The position numbers were made by a program, and so were the translations under genes. A DNA stretch of 42,612 bases, from assembly GCF_014596515.1 (NCBI RefSeq), contig NZ_MSJQ01000387.1, positions 1-42,612 of the forward strand, read 5' to 3'. Source of the DNA: Streptomyces sp. CBMA156. GTDB lineage: Bacteria; Actinomycetota; Actinomycetes; Streptomycetales; Streptomycetaceae. Below, in pieces: positions 25,080 through 34,223 of the stretch. How positions within the stretch are numbered: position 1 is the first letter of the stretch; each line of letters starts with the position of its first letter. Under the pieces are notes generated by a model that searched no databases, had not been told where the DNA came from, and saw nothing but the letters and a program-made list of their open reading frames with translations.

Positions 25080-25415
25080 AACCGGGCCGCGCGTAGGGCT
25101 TCGGCGGTACGGGCCGAGGACTACACCGTGGCCTGGCGGCCACGGCCTGGTCGAGGTGATGGGCCAGCCCGGCGAGCTGGCCCGGATCGAGGCCGGCGGT
25201 GATGGCGCGGGCATCGCCAGGGCGATCGCACCGACGGCGGCCAGGGCGATGCCCTCACTGCCGGTCAGGCCCTGCTCACCGACCAGTACCAGCACGCTGA
25301 GCAGGAAGGCGAGCACCGCCCCCGCGTACTCGGCCAGGGACCGACTGCCGGTTCGGGCTGCGAACTCGCGCTCGCGGTCACCCTGGCCAGCGTTGATCTG
25401 GACTGAACCGACCAC
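25080..25415 (-). pseudogene. Frameshifted small membrane protein
   Basis: From GTG at 25415 the product has a soluble head (QINAGQGDREREFAAR) and two hydrophobic segments (AGAVLAFLLSVLVLVGEQG and IALAAVGAIALAM). Coding bias then moves to another frame near 25212 (ARAITAGLDPGQLAGLAHHL, then DQAVAARPR), equal to one missing base. The intact ancestor was probably a two-helix membrane protein with a cytoplasmic tail. It converges with the SEL1-like gene. Confidence 0.45.
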
Positions 25416-25474
25416 GTCACCCGGGCGGAGGACGCCCGCCGCCCGGACCGGTGCTCGCGGCCCCGGAAACGGCA

Positions 25475-25505
25475 GAGTCCCCCCGCCCGGTGGGCGGGGG
25501 GACTC
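25475..25505. terminator. Perfect 14-bp GC hairpin
   Basis: GAGTCCCCCCGCCC pairs perfectly with GGGCGGGGGGACTC around a GGT loop. It lies just downstream of the PIN-domain remnant's stop on the minus strand, so it is likely that gene's original terminator. Confidence 0.75.
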
Positions 25506-25516
25506 GTGGTGGCCCG

Positions 25517-25685
25517 TCAGCGGAAGAGCGTCACCGGCACGGTGAACAGGTGCTGGTACTCGGCCCAGAGGCGATCGCCAGTGACGGCCGGCACGCCGAG
25601 GTGCTCGGCCAGGGCGATGACCTGAGCGTCGCCGCGGGCCAGGGTGCGGTTGCCGTGCTGCTCACGCTCCGCGCGGCAGAGCCGC
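25517..25685 (-). pseudogene. C-terminal remnant of a PIN-domain toxin
   Basis: The last 45 or so codons (ARGDAQVIALAEHLGVPAVT, then GDRLWAEYQHLF) match the end of VapC-type PIN ribonucleases, including the conserved ALAE and TGD segments with the final catalytic Asp region. The 5' two-thirds are missing, because upstream sequence belongs to the plus-strand integrase fragment. No antitoxin gene is present. The remnant cannot be an active nuclease. Confidence 0.65.
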
Positions 25686-25688
25686 GCC

Positions 25689-26477
25689 CGGCCGGTCACC
25701 ATCGCCCGTAAGCTGCGCGTGCTCTCCTCCCTCCATGTCTTCGCCACCGAGCGCCGCGAGGGCCTGCGCAACCCGGTGCTGCGCGACAACCTGCCGCGGA
25801 TCGACACCGGCAACACCTCCAGCAGCACCCCGGTGCTGGAGAAGGGCGAGATCCAGGACCTCTACCGCGCCTCGGAGAGCGGACTCGACCTCCTGGTCGT
25901 CGAGCTGCTCTACACGCTGGCTGGCCGGGTCGGTGAGATGTGCGCCGCCGACGTCACCGACCGGGTCGAGCGCGGCCGCCGCTCCTACCTCGACGTGACC
26001 CGCAAGGAGAACAAGGAGCGGATCCTGCCGCTCGGCGTCTCCCTCGCCGAACGCCTCGACGCCCACACCGCCGGCCGCACCGAGGGCCCGCTCCTGGCCA
26101 CCGCCTCGCTGGTCTACCAACAGGCAACCGGCCGGGCGCCGAAGGACCGCAGCATCGCCCTCTACGAAGCAGTCCGCGCCGTGGTCGTCGCGGCCCTGCC
26201 CGACGGCGAGAACGGCTACGGGGCCTACCAGGCCCACCTGGAGGTCTTCGCGATCCGCCACCGCGGGCGGCTGCGGGAGCTGTTCACCGGGCACGGGCCC
26301 CGGCTCCGGGCCGGAACACCAGGACGGATCGGGATCCTCGACCACCTCATGAGCGTCCCCCTGTGCGAACGCCTCGACGGCGACCGGCCGGCTGTCGAAG
26401 CGGCGTGGGGGCAGACGCTGCCTCCGCTGGACGGCCTCGCCGCCGCCTGGGCCAGGACCCGGAGGCGCTGCGCCTGA
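25689..26477 (+). pseudogene. Tyrosine recombinase remnant
   Basis: Sequence joins mid-domain with TIARKLRVLSSLHVFATER, part of the core-binding domain. It continues through TPVLEKGEIQDLYRA and the catalytic-Arg box ELLYTLAGRVGEMCAADVTD, then the beta-hairpin Lys region LDVTRKENKERILPLG. The expected HxLR, GH and final Tyr boxes do not follow. Instead a different sequence (AYQAHLEVFAIRHRGRLREL) runs to the stop. Both ends are lost, and the 5' breakpoint abuts the PIN remnant near 25686. Confidence 0.7.
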
Positions 26478-26698
26478 CCGGCGAAGAGGCCCGGACGGCC
26501 AGGGCTCGGCAGGCCTGCCGCGTCAGCTTGTCGTTTACCGTCCACTTGTGAACAGGTGAGCCTGGCGATGACGCGTTCGCGCGGTCTGTTTGGGGAAGGG
26601 CCGCAGTCCCGAGCGCTGTCAGGGAAGTGTCTCGCCATCGATGTCGGTCCGCTCGGGCATGATCTGCTCCGATCGGACTCGACGGCGGAAGACAGGGC

Positions 26699-27727
26699 AT
26701 GAGCGACTGGCGGACTGACCCGACGTACGCGATGTGCCGGGCCCTGGTGAACGGGGCGGAGCTGTCCTCGTTCGCGGACGGGCCGTTCGACGTGCGCGCG
26801 GTCGCGGCTGCGGTCCGGCCAGAAGCCAAGGACCGATTCCTGCTCGACGAAGTCCCCTGGGAAGACTTCCCGCAGGGGGACCATGTCCGGGAGGCTGTCC
26901 GCCAGCTCCGCACCGGCGGGTCTCCCGTTCCCGCCGGCGCGGGTGTGGTGAGCGGCATGTGCGCCAACGACCAGCGGGCCGCCGCCGCACTCGCCGTTGC
27001 GTTCCTGATCCGGATCGCCGCCGACCCACACAACTCCCACCGCTGCGCCGCGCTCGCCGAGGTGCCGGCCCCGGCCCGCGCCCGCTACTTCGGAGTCGCC
27101 TCCCGCGCCGAACTGCTGCTCCACCGCACCGGTTCCCGGCACGACGACTACGACGACTACGGCTCCGAAGTGACCGGCTACCCGGCGGGCTGGTCGGTCG
27201 CCGCCGCCCGGGCCGCGATCACCGTCAACGCCTCCCTCCTCCTCCCTCTGCTGCACGACCCCGTCCCGGTGGCCCGGATCCGTGCCGCTTACGCCCTGGC
27301 CACCGTCGCCGACCTCGACGGCACGGTCCGCACCGCCCTCCGCGCCCGGTTCGCCGCCGAGCCGGCCCCGGACGTTTGTGCTGCACTGCTCCTCGCCACC
27401 GCCGAAATCACCCGTGCCCACCCCCACCCTCCGACCACCGCCCTGCTGCGCGAGTACTGGCAGGACCACACCCGAGCCCCCGAAGTCCGGCTGGCCGCCG
27501 CGATCGGGTGGCTCTGCCTCACCGACGAAGCCGCTCCCGACGACCTGCGCGCAGCCCTCGACGGCCTCGCCACCGAGGAGCGCGCCCGCACTATGGACGA
27601 CCTGCCCTGGATGGCCGCCGCCGGCGGATCCGGCGAGACGGGGCTGCAGCGCTGCCTGCGCACGATGCTCCGCCCCGAACAGCCTGACCCGATGGAGTGC
27701 GACGACCCGTGGGCCCCGCGCCCCTGA
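26699..27727 (+). CDS. HEAT-like repeat hypothetical protein
   Basis: A 342-residue helical protein with HEAT/armadillo-type units (VPVARIRAAYALATVADLDG, DVCAALLLATAEITRAH, PEVRLAAAIGWLCLTDEAAP). The middle has an acidic patch, DDYDDYGSEVTGYP. It has no signal or membrane segment. It stands alone between remnants, with 220 bases upstream that hold no gene. HEAT proteins are interaction scaffolds, and this one's partner is unknown. Confidence 0.7.
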   Translation: MSDWRTDPTYAMCRALVNGAELSSFADGPFDVRAVAAAVRPEAKDRFLLDEVPWEDFPQGDHVREAVRQLRTGGSPVPAGAGVVSGMCANDQRAAAALAVAFLIRIAADPHNSHRCAALAEVPAPARARYFGVASRAELLLHRTGSRHDDYDDYGSEVTGYPAGWSVAAARAAITVNASLLLPLLHDPVPVARIRAAYALATVADLDGTVRTALRARFAAEPAPDVCAALLLATAEITRAHPHPPTTALLREYWQDHTRAPEVRLAAAIGWLCLTDEAAPDDLRAALDGLATEERARTMDDLPWMAAAGGSGETGLQRCLRTMLRPEQPDPMECDDPWAPRP

Positions 27728-27781
27728 CGGCGATCGCAGATCCTTACCTGCGTTCGGCGTCGAACAAGCGGGTCCGGTGCG

Positions 27782-28034
27782 ATGCTGTGCACCGACGGAC
27801 CCGTGAAGACCCTGGTGGACCTGGCGCTGGCGCCTGAGCACCGGCGCGGGCACGGCGCCCTGTACGGAGCGCTGAGCAAGGGCCGACTGGACGTCGACCG
27901 GCTGCGGGCCGCCCTGGCCGGCCTGCCACCGCCGTGCGCCGCCGACGGCCGCATGGTGCTCGCGGTGGGCGTTCTTCCGTGGCTGCGGCCGGATGCCGGG
28001 ACATGCTCGGACCGCTCGTTCTGCCACACCTATG
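27782..28034 (+). pseudogene. N-terminal fragment of an IS transposase
   Basis: The first 84 codons (LVDLALAPEHRRGHGALYGA, RLRAALAGLPPPCAADGRMV, then DAGTCSDRSFCHTYG) match the start of a common Streptomyces DDE transposase family (NF041680-type). Similarity ends after HTYG and the rest of the transposase is absent. A short hairpin (CCCGGCA, loop, TGCCGGG at 28138-28157) and then the second 302-bp repeat follow. I found no matching inverted repeats. Confidence 0.7.
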
Positions 28035-28160
28035 GTTGCTGCCGGTGTCCGCGGTCGAGCGGGCCTGGCGGGCGCCACGTGCGCCGGAGGGGTCCCCGGC
28101 GGCTTCCGGCAAGGAGGCCGAGCCCACCAGGTGAAGCCCCGGCACCCCCTTGCCGGGCCT

Positions 28161-28462
28161 CGGTGTGGCTTTGTTCACGACTCGTGAAGTCAGATGTTCG
28201 CGGGTTTGGGAGGCGCTCGCAGACCGGACGACTCGATGTTCACGAGAACGGGAGTCACCCGCCGGCGCTCGGCAACGACGCGGTGGTGGCTGCCACATGC
28301 GCCCGTGGCCAGCGCTTTTGTCCTGTGCCCCGAGCGGGCGGTAGTCGGCGTCCTACCGGTCACCAGCGAGGTGCTGCCGGTTCTCGTGAGCATCCGGTTC
28401 AGGTGCTACCTACCGAACTGCTGTCGAAACGCTGCTCTGCGACGTGAACAGAGCCATCGGTG
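28161..28462. repeat. 302-bp direct repeat, copy B
   Basis: Same orientation and length as 6975-7276, with seven substitutions. It carries the three TTCACGA-type motifs unchanged and the same GTG start with AACAGAGCC after it. The frame then diverges and stops within 20 codons. Copy B is therefore an orphan upstream region, with no helicase gene attached. It lies 127 bases after the transposase fragment. Confidence 0.9.
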
Positions 28463-28532
28463 ATACGGCGGGTGCCCGGGGCCGTCCTCGGCCGGTCGAG
28501 CCGGCCCGCGGAACCTAGCGGCGAGGCACCTG

Positions 28533-29504
28533 CTACCCGTACATGCCGGTGCCCTTGCGAGACGCGCCACGCCCGCCGCGGGCGGCGCCCGCCGAACGCA
28601 TCGCGCTCGCCTGGCCCGGGTTGGCCGCCAGCGCCCGGCGATACTGGGCGTCCAGCTCCCTCTGGCTGAGCTTGGACCGGGTCTTGGCCTGGGAGGGCCG
28701 CTTGCCCATCAGCTCCTGCGCGGCCGCCATGAACGGGTTGTTGCCCGCTGCACCGCCCGCGGCGCCGGGGCCCCGCTGCTTGGCACTCTTGGCCCGAGCA
28801 GCAACCGCCGGGGCTCCTCGGGCGCCGAAGAGCTCCCGGCGGGCCTCCAGCACCCGGTGCGGGTGAGGTTCGGCCAGGGCCTCCCCGCGTGGCGCCGGCC
28901 CCCGACACGGCCGTCCGGCCACAGCCCCGCATGCCGGGCAGTGCACCGCCAGGACCTGCTCTGCGCTGAGCTGCCGTCCGAGCCGCGGCGCGGGGACCTC
29001 CCCACCACGGCCGTGCAGCATCGCCTGCCGCGCGGCCGCGCTCCGCTCCCTGTGCACACCCACCGTGCCGTCAGGCCCCGGGCACCACGTCCCCGCTCCC
29101 ATCCCGCACTTGGGGCAGTCGACCAGCAGTGCCGCCTGCGGCGGCGCCGGCGGGCCCCCGCCCGCCGGCCCGGGAACGACCGGCACACCCCGTACCGTCC
29201 GCCCGGTACCCTGCGGCCGCGGCGCCGGCGCGGGCACAGGACGGATCCGCTCGATCGGCACCGGCTCACCACGCCGCGCCCCGGACCGCTGCCCCTGGGA
29301 GCGGGCCGCGTCGAACCGCTGCTTGTGAGGCCTGATCGGCTGCCCCTGCTCGCCACGGCAGGGACTTCCCGCCCTCGCTCGGCAACGCGGGCACATCAAC
29401 TGCTCCGCCTCTCGGCGCCCGACGGGCGGCGAGGGCCGGCGTTCCACATGGGTTCCGCGCTCATGCCAGGTCTTCGCGTTCTTCACGCCGTCATGCTGGC
29501 GCAC
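28533..29504 (-). CDS. Protein with three zinc-knuckle repeats
   Basis: A 323-residue protein with three copies of a phage/plasmid-type zinc knuckle, C-P-x-C-x3-G-x2-C: CPRCRARAGSPCRG, CPKCGMGAGTWCPG and CPACGAVAGRPCRG, each followed by a His/Arg pair (HKQRFDAARS, HRERSAAAR, HRVLEARRELF). This matches the small DNA-binding zinc-finger family common in actinophages and mobile elements. The linkers are Pro/Arg-rich and the tail is basic and Ala-rich (SKLSQRELDAQYRRALAANP). The GTG start at 29504 is tentative. A nucleic-acid-binding role is likely. Confidence 0.7.
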   Translation of the reverse strand: MRQHDGVKNAKTWHERGTHVERRPSPPVGRREAEQLMCPRCRARAGSPCRGEQGQPIRPHKQRFDAARSQGQRSGARRGEPVPIERIRPVPAPAPRPQGTGRTVRGVPVVPGPAGGGPPAPPQAALLVDCPKCGMGAGTWCPGPDGTVGVHRERSAAARQAMLHGRGGEVPAPRLGRQLSAEQVLAVHCPACGAVAGRPCRGPAPRGEALAEPHPHRVLEARRELFGARGAPAVAARAKSAKQRGPGAAGGAAGNNPFMAAAQELMGKRPSQAKTRSKLSQRELDAQYRRALAANPGQASAMRSAGAARGGRGASRKGTGMYG

Positions 29505-29593
29505 CGCCAGCCCGATTCAGTAGCAATTCACCTGATAGTGGACAGTGCGAGGACACTGTTGGTGACCCACCGCCAGCAGGGCAAGCTGTCCTC

Positions 29594-29947
29594 ATGTCCT
29601 CCACCACACGATCCGCCCGGCACACCGCCGCCCGGGCCGTCGCGGTGATCCTCGCGGTCCTGTTCCTCGCCTCCTGCGGGAAGCCGGCGGTATCCGAGCG
29701 CGCCGCGCCGAACGCCGCCCCACCGGCCGCTTCCTCGGTGGCCTGGCCGGGCCCGCCGCCGTCGGACCCCGCCACGGCCCGCACGCAGCTGGCCGCGCTG
29801 ACCGTTGCCGCGGCGCGTCCGATGGCCGGCTACTCCCGTGACCGCTTCCCCCACTGGGCCTCCCAAGGGGCGGACTGCGACACCCGCGTTATCTGCATTG
29901 CGGGCTCCACGGTTGGACCCGTAGCCAAGGGCAGGACAGCAATCTAG
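29594..29947 (+). pseudogene. Truncated secreted HNH-nuclease-family lipoprotein
   Basis: The N-terminus is a lipoprotein signal peptide (VAVILAVLFLASCG, lipobox Cys). It is followed by a Pro/Ala linker and the start of the secreted Streptomyces HNH endonuclease family domain (RTQLAALTVAAARPMAGYSR, HWASQGADCDTR). In that family CDTR is followed by the body containing the DHVVPL-type catalytic site. Here it is replaced after CDTR by an unrelated 19-residue tail. The catalytic part is lost. Confidence 0.7.
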
Positions 29948-29954
29948 CCGAAGA

Positions 29955-30434
29955 TCATCTTTCGAGGCACGTGAGGCACAGCTGCACAGCGTCGGCGTCC
30001 TCTGCACGGCTGCGGGCGCCACGTCCGGGCCACAGCCGGCCCAGGTCCGCCCGGGTAAGGAGGGCGACGGTGGAGCTACCCCTGCGAATCTCCACGGCAG
30101 CAGACGCATTTCGGGACGGCATGTACTTGTCGGCGATGAGCAATGCGTCTCGCAGGTGGGCTGCGTGGCCGAGGCAGATCAAGGCGCGCTGACGGTCCAG
30201 AGTCCGGACCTGGTAGGTGTCCTGCCCGCGCGGATCATCGAGCACGCGGACGTCGAACCGTGAGACTACAAGGACCAGTCGTTGCCGGTTGAGTACCTCA
30301 ACGCGGTCGGCGATGCCCTTGCGGATCCAGACGCTCGCTATGCCGGCGGCTTGGGCCAGACCGTGCGCCCCTGTCACGTCCAGAAGGTTCGGGGGACTGT
30401 TCTGCCGCGTGACGTCGCGCCGGAACCGGTACAT
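29955..30434 (-). CDS. Hypothetical protein
   Basis: A 159-residue ORF of lower GC3 bias than its neighbours. It includes ADRVEVLNRQRLVLVVSRFD, LDRQRALICLGHAAHLRDAL and AVEIRRGSSTVALLTRADLG. The start at 30434 is the first available ATG. No family is recognised. The different codon use suggests separate acquisition, and its 5' end abuts the CoiA-like remnant. Confidence 0.45.
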   Translation of the reverse strand: MYRFRRDVTRQNSPPNLLDVTGAHGLAQAAGIASVWIRKGIADRVEVLNRQRLVLVVSRFDVRVLDDPRGQDTYQVRTLDRQRALICLGHAAHLRDALLIADKYMPSRNASAAVEIRRGSSTVALLTRADLGRLWPGRGARSRAEDADAVQLCLTCLER

Positions 30435-30518
30435 CGGCTCATCGGAATCTATGCGTCCTCCTTGTGTGGCATTTCAGTCTGCCCGACGGTCGGGCGGCCT
30501 GCTCACGGACAGCGTCGC

Positions 30519-31408
30519 CTCCGGGCACCGGACGGCAGCTGGCGCGCCGACGTGATGGCCTCCTCAACCGACGGCGCCCGCCGCATGGCCTGGGAGGCGC
30601 AGCTCTCCCCGATCACCCGCGACGAGCTCCGCGAGCGCACCGACCGCTACGCCGGGGCCGGCGTCGCCGTGTGCTGGGTGGCGCTGTCCTCCCGGGGCTG
30701 GGTGGGCGCGGCGCCCACCGTAGTGGTCTCGGCCCGCGGGCCGGCCGACACCGAGATCTGGGGCGTGCACGGCGGCGTCGCCCGCTTCACCGCGGTGCCG
30801 TGCCGCAAGAAATGCCGCTGTCCGCACGGCCACGGCCGGTGGGAGAAGGTCAGCGCGCCCCTGGGCGACGTCGTCGCCTGGGTGCTCGGCGACCGGATGG
30901 TCCCTCACCGGCTGCCCGCCGGCAACGACGGCCACCAGGTGCTGTGGACCGCACCGAGCTACGTCGAGCGGGCACAGGCCTACGCCGAAGCCGACCACGC
31001 GCACCAGGCGAAACAGGCCGCCGAGAGCAGCGACGTCGCCGCCGACGCCATGAGGAGTGGGGCGAACCGGGAGCGGGACAGGACTGGCGGGCCGCCATGC
31101 CGATGGGCCAGCGCTTCCGGCTGGAGGCCGCGGCCGCCCGGTGGGTCCGGGCCGACAGCGGCCGGCCCGCTCGCCTGGGCCACGAAGAAATCACGGAACC
31201 CCGGTGGGCCGGCGGCCTCCCGGTGTACGCCGCCGGCCGTCCGTACGCCGTTCTCCGTCCGGCCGCCCACCGCGCGGGCCGGGACGAGCTCGCCGGGCTC
31301 GTGGTCCTGACCGCCGGCGCCACCGAGCACCGTGCCGTCGTCGACCAAGCCCCGCCCGGAACCCGCGTCGTCAACCTGTCGACGCAGCACGGCCCAACCA
31401 CCCTGTAA
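30519..31408 (+). pseudogene. CoiA-like nuclease remnant, truncated and frameshifted
   Basis: Coding begins abruptly with LRAPDGSWRADVMAS and continues with RMAWEAQLSPITRDELRERT, the PD-(D/E)XK-like core of CoiA-type proteins (D in RADV, then ExQ). A cysteine cluster follows (CRKKCRCPHGHGRW). The usual N-terminal zinc-ribbon half is missing. Near 31050 the frame changes by one missing base and continues (QDWRAAMPMGQRFRLEAAAA, ATEHRAVVDQAPPGTRVVNL). CoiA-like proteins are linked to DNA uptake in Firmicutes and are of unknown role in actinomycetes. Confidence 0.6.
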
Positions 31409-31507
31409 GCGCCCCGGACCCGGGCGGCACCGCCGGGCAGCGGCCAGTCCCGGCCTGGCACCCGCCGCGCCCACCTGCACCGTGCCCGTGTCGATACCGT
31501 GTCCCCC

Positions 31508-32890
31508 ATGAGCACGCCCGAAGCCGTCGGCCTGCTCCCCATACACATCGCCCGCAAGCCCCGGCAGCCCAAGCCGTTCGCCCCCATCGTGCTGAGCGTG
31601 AACTCGACGGTCCCGGACGGACAACTCCGCGAAGAACCCCGGCCGGCGGAGCCGGACCGGGCGGCGCTCGGGGTGGAGCCACGGTGGACCGGCACCGACA
31701 CCAGCGACTGCGCGGCCGTCCTCAGCCCGAACCGAGGCCCCGCCACCGAACAGGAGGCCTACACCCGCTACGCCGCCGGCGCCCGGCAGCGCGGCGAGAC
31801 CGCCCTCGTCATCGCCCTCGCAGGCGCCGGCCCGTACACCCGGAGCGCCTTCCACGGCGACGTCGCCCCCAGCATCAACCTGCCCGAGGACAACGGCGCG
31901 ATCGGCCTCCAGCGTCTACCCTCCGGCATCCGCCCCCGGCCCGCCGACAACCTGGACGACGCCGAACACGACCTCGCCCTGCGCCTGCTCAACCGGCCCG
32001 CCGAGGCCACCTGGTCGCGCCTCACTCTGCAGCAGGCCAGGATCCCAATGGCCAGGGGAACTGCCATCTGGGAGTCCGGCCCGCCCACCGGCACGCTGCG
32101 CCCGATCCTGGTCGACGGCCTCGGTGACCCGGTGGCCGGGGTGTGGGTGCCCGACGACGGCAGTGCCCGCTGGTTCGTGGTGCCCCACGACACCGACCTG
32201 GGGCGGCTGACGGACTGGCTGATGCACAAGGCCCTGCCGCTGTACGCACCCGGCGCGCTGGTGCGCGCCCGCTCCCCGCTGGTCCGGGACCCCGCGCTCG
32301 CCACCGCCGCCGAGGCCCGGCTGCGCACACAGATCGCCGACCACCAGCGCGCCTACGAAGAGCGCAAGGCAGAGCTCGACGTCCGGCTCGCCGAGGCCCA
32401 GGCGCTGGCCGACCCGCTGCGCTACACCCTGCTGTACGGCACGGGCCGGCTGCTGGAGGACGCAGTGCAGGAAGCGTTCACCGCGGCGGGCCTCGCGGTG
32501 ACCCGGCTCGACGACGAGCTGGGCACCCAGTCGGCGGACCTGCTCGTGGAATCCGCCGGCCGCCGTGTGCTGGTCGAGGTGAAGTCGGCGGGGGGACCGG
32601 CCTCGGAGAATCTGGTCGACAAGCTCCGCAAGCACCAACAGACCTGGGAGGCGCTGCGGCCCGGTGAGCCGCTGGACGACGGTCTCCTGGTGGTCAACCA
32701 CCAGACCAGGTTGCCGCCGAACGAGCGTGCCGGTGCGGTCTACTCCCGCCCGCCGTTCGTCGCCACCCTCGATGTCGGCGTACTGGGTACGGTCCAGCTG
32801 TTCGACTGGTGGCGGCAGGAAGACTGGGAGGCCATCCGCCGCGCTGTCGTCGGCGGCCCCGAGGCGGCCGCTCCGGTCACGGCCCCGTAG
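31508..32890 (+). CDS. PD-(D/E)XK restriction-endonuclease-like protein
   Basis: A 460-residue protein. A GTG nine bases upstream is an alternative start. The C-terminal domain has a PD-(D/E)XK nuclease core: D344 in QSADLLVESAG, E357 and K359 in VLVEVKSAG, preceded by the helix LLEDAVQEAFTAAGLAVTRL. A coiled coil (YEERKAELDVRLAEAQALAD) separates it from an N-terminal region of unknown fold that may sense or recognise a target (RPILVDGLGDPVAGVWVPDD). No methyltransferase is adjacent, so a classical restriction system is unlikely. A stand-alone defence or repair nuclease is plausible. Confidence 0.75.
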   Translation: MSTPEAVGLLPIHIARKPRQPKPFAPIVLSVNSTVPDGQLREEPRPAEPDRAALGVEPRWTGTDTSDCAAVLSPNRGPATEQEAYTRYAAGARQRGETALVIALAGAGPYTRSAFHGDVAPSINLPEDNGAIGLQRLPSGIRPRPADNLDDAEHDLALRLLNRPAEATWSRLTLQQARIPMARGTAIWESGPPTGTLRPILVDGLGDPVAGVWVPDDGSARWFVVPHDTDLGRLTDWLMHKALPLYAPGALVRARSPLVRDPALATAAEARLRTQIADHQRAYEERKAELDVRLAEAQALADPLRYTLLYGTGRLLEDAVQEAFTAAGLAVTRLDDELGTQSADLLVESAGRRVLVEVKSAGGPASENLVDKLRKHQQTWEALRPGEPLDDGLLVVNHQTRLPPNERAGAVYSRPPFVATLDVGVLGTVQLFDWWRQEDWEAIRRAVVGGPEAAAPVTAP

Positions 32891-32979
32891 CCGTCCCGGC
32901 CGACCGTCGCGGCGATGGCCGAACTGACGTTCCGCAGCGGGGACGGGGACTTGTCGGTGCCGGCCGCGATGATGTCCCC

Positions 32980-34134
32980 ATGATCGATGCATTCGCTCCG
33001 CTCCCGTCCTCCTCCGCCTACGCCGATGCGGTCGCCGCTGCCGTGCAGGCCGCCGCCGCGTACTACACCGACGGGGCCACGCCGCTCGGGGACGACGAGT
33101 ACGACGCGCTGGTGCGCTCGATCGCGGCCTGGGAGGAGACGCACCCGGACGAGGTGCTGCCCGACTCGCCCACCGGGAAGGTCGCCGGCGGCGCGGTCCA
33201 GGGCGACGTGCCCCACAGCGTGCCGATGCTGTCGCTGGACAACGTCTTCTCCGCCGAGGAGCTGGCGTCCTGGGCGGCCGGGCTGGAGCGCCGCCTGGGC
33301 CGGCCCGTCACCGCCTGGTGCGTGGAGCCCAAGCTCGACGGCCTGGCGGTCGCCGCCCGCTACCGCGCCGGCCGCCTGGAGCGGCTGATCACCCGCGGCG
33401 ACGGCCTCGCAGGCGAGGACATCAGCCACGCCGCCGACGCCGTCCTGGGCCTGCCCGCCGCGCTCACCGAGCCGATCGACGTCGAGCTGCGCGGCGAGGT
33501 CCTGCTCACCCAGGACCAGTTCGACCACGCCAACCGGATACGCGCCGACCACGGCGCCACCCCCTTCGCCAACCCGCGCAACGGCGCCGCCGGCACCCTG
33601 CGTGCCAAGGACCGCCCCTACCGCATCGAGCTGACCTTCTTCGGCTACGGCGCGTTCGGCCTCGACAACGACCTCACCCACAGCACCCTGCTGGAGCGCC
33701 TGGCCGCGCTCGGCGCCAACACCGCCGCCACCACCGCCGCCGCGCCCGCCCGCTGCTCGACGCTGGAAGAGGCCCAGCAGCGGATCGACGAGATCGCCGC
33801 GCTGCGCGCCGCGCTGCCCTTCGGCATCGACGGCGTCGTCGTCAAGGCCGACTCCGCGGCCGACCAGCGCGACGCCGGGTCCGGCTCGCGGGCGCCGCGC
33901 TGGGCGGTCGCGCGCAAGCTGGCCGCCGAACACAAGGTGAGCCGGCTGCTGGACGTCGAGTGGAACGTCGGCCGCACCGGGATCATCGCGCCGCGCGCGG
34001 TCCTGGAGCCGGTCGTGATCGACGGCGTGACCGTCACGTTTGCGACCCTCCACAACCCGGGCGACATCGAGCGCCGCGGCCTGATGATCGGCGACGCGGT
34101 CTACGTACTCAGGGCCGGCGTTATCTCTGCTTAG
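32980..34134 (+). pseudogene. ligA: NAD+-dependent DNA ligase, truncated in OB fold
   Basis: A 384-residue product with the Ia domain, the adenylation domain (nucleophile K118 in VEPKLDGLAV), NPRNGAAGTLR and the end of the nucleotidyltransferase domain (VEWNVGRTGIIAPRAVLEPV). The OB fold begins (TLHNPGDIERRGLMIGDAVY) but diverges after LRAG and stops. The rest of the OB fold, the zinc finger, helix-hairpin-helix and BRCT domains are missing, about 300 residues. It may still self-adenylylate but should not seal nicks well. It is probably a second, accessory ligase cut by the recombinase insertion immediately downstream. Confidence 0.85.
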
Positions 34135-34223
34135 TTGGCATGTCTCATTGCCTCTGCCTCAGCACTCCTGGGATTGTCAATAGTTCTTGCACTCTGTTGC
34201 GTCGCACTCCTACGGTGCCACCC

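Noticed and set aside
6975..28462. The two 302-bp repeats as ends of one composite transposon
   Set aside because: They are direct, not inverted, show no target duplication that I can see, and enclose 21 kb including an organised RiPP operon; a scattered leader sequence explains them better.
34135..34223. tRNA or attachment site between ligase and recombinase
   Set aside because: No cloverleaf, no CCA end and no matching repeat elsewhere in the window was found.
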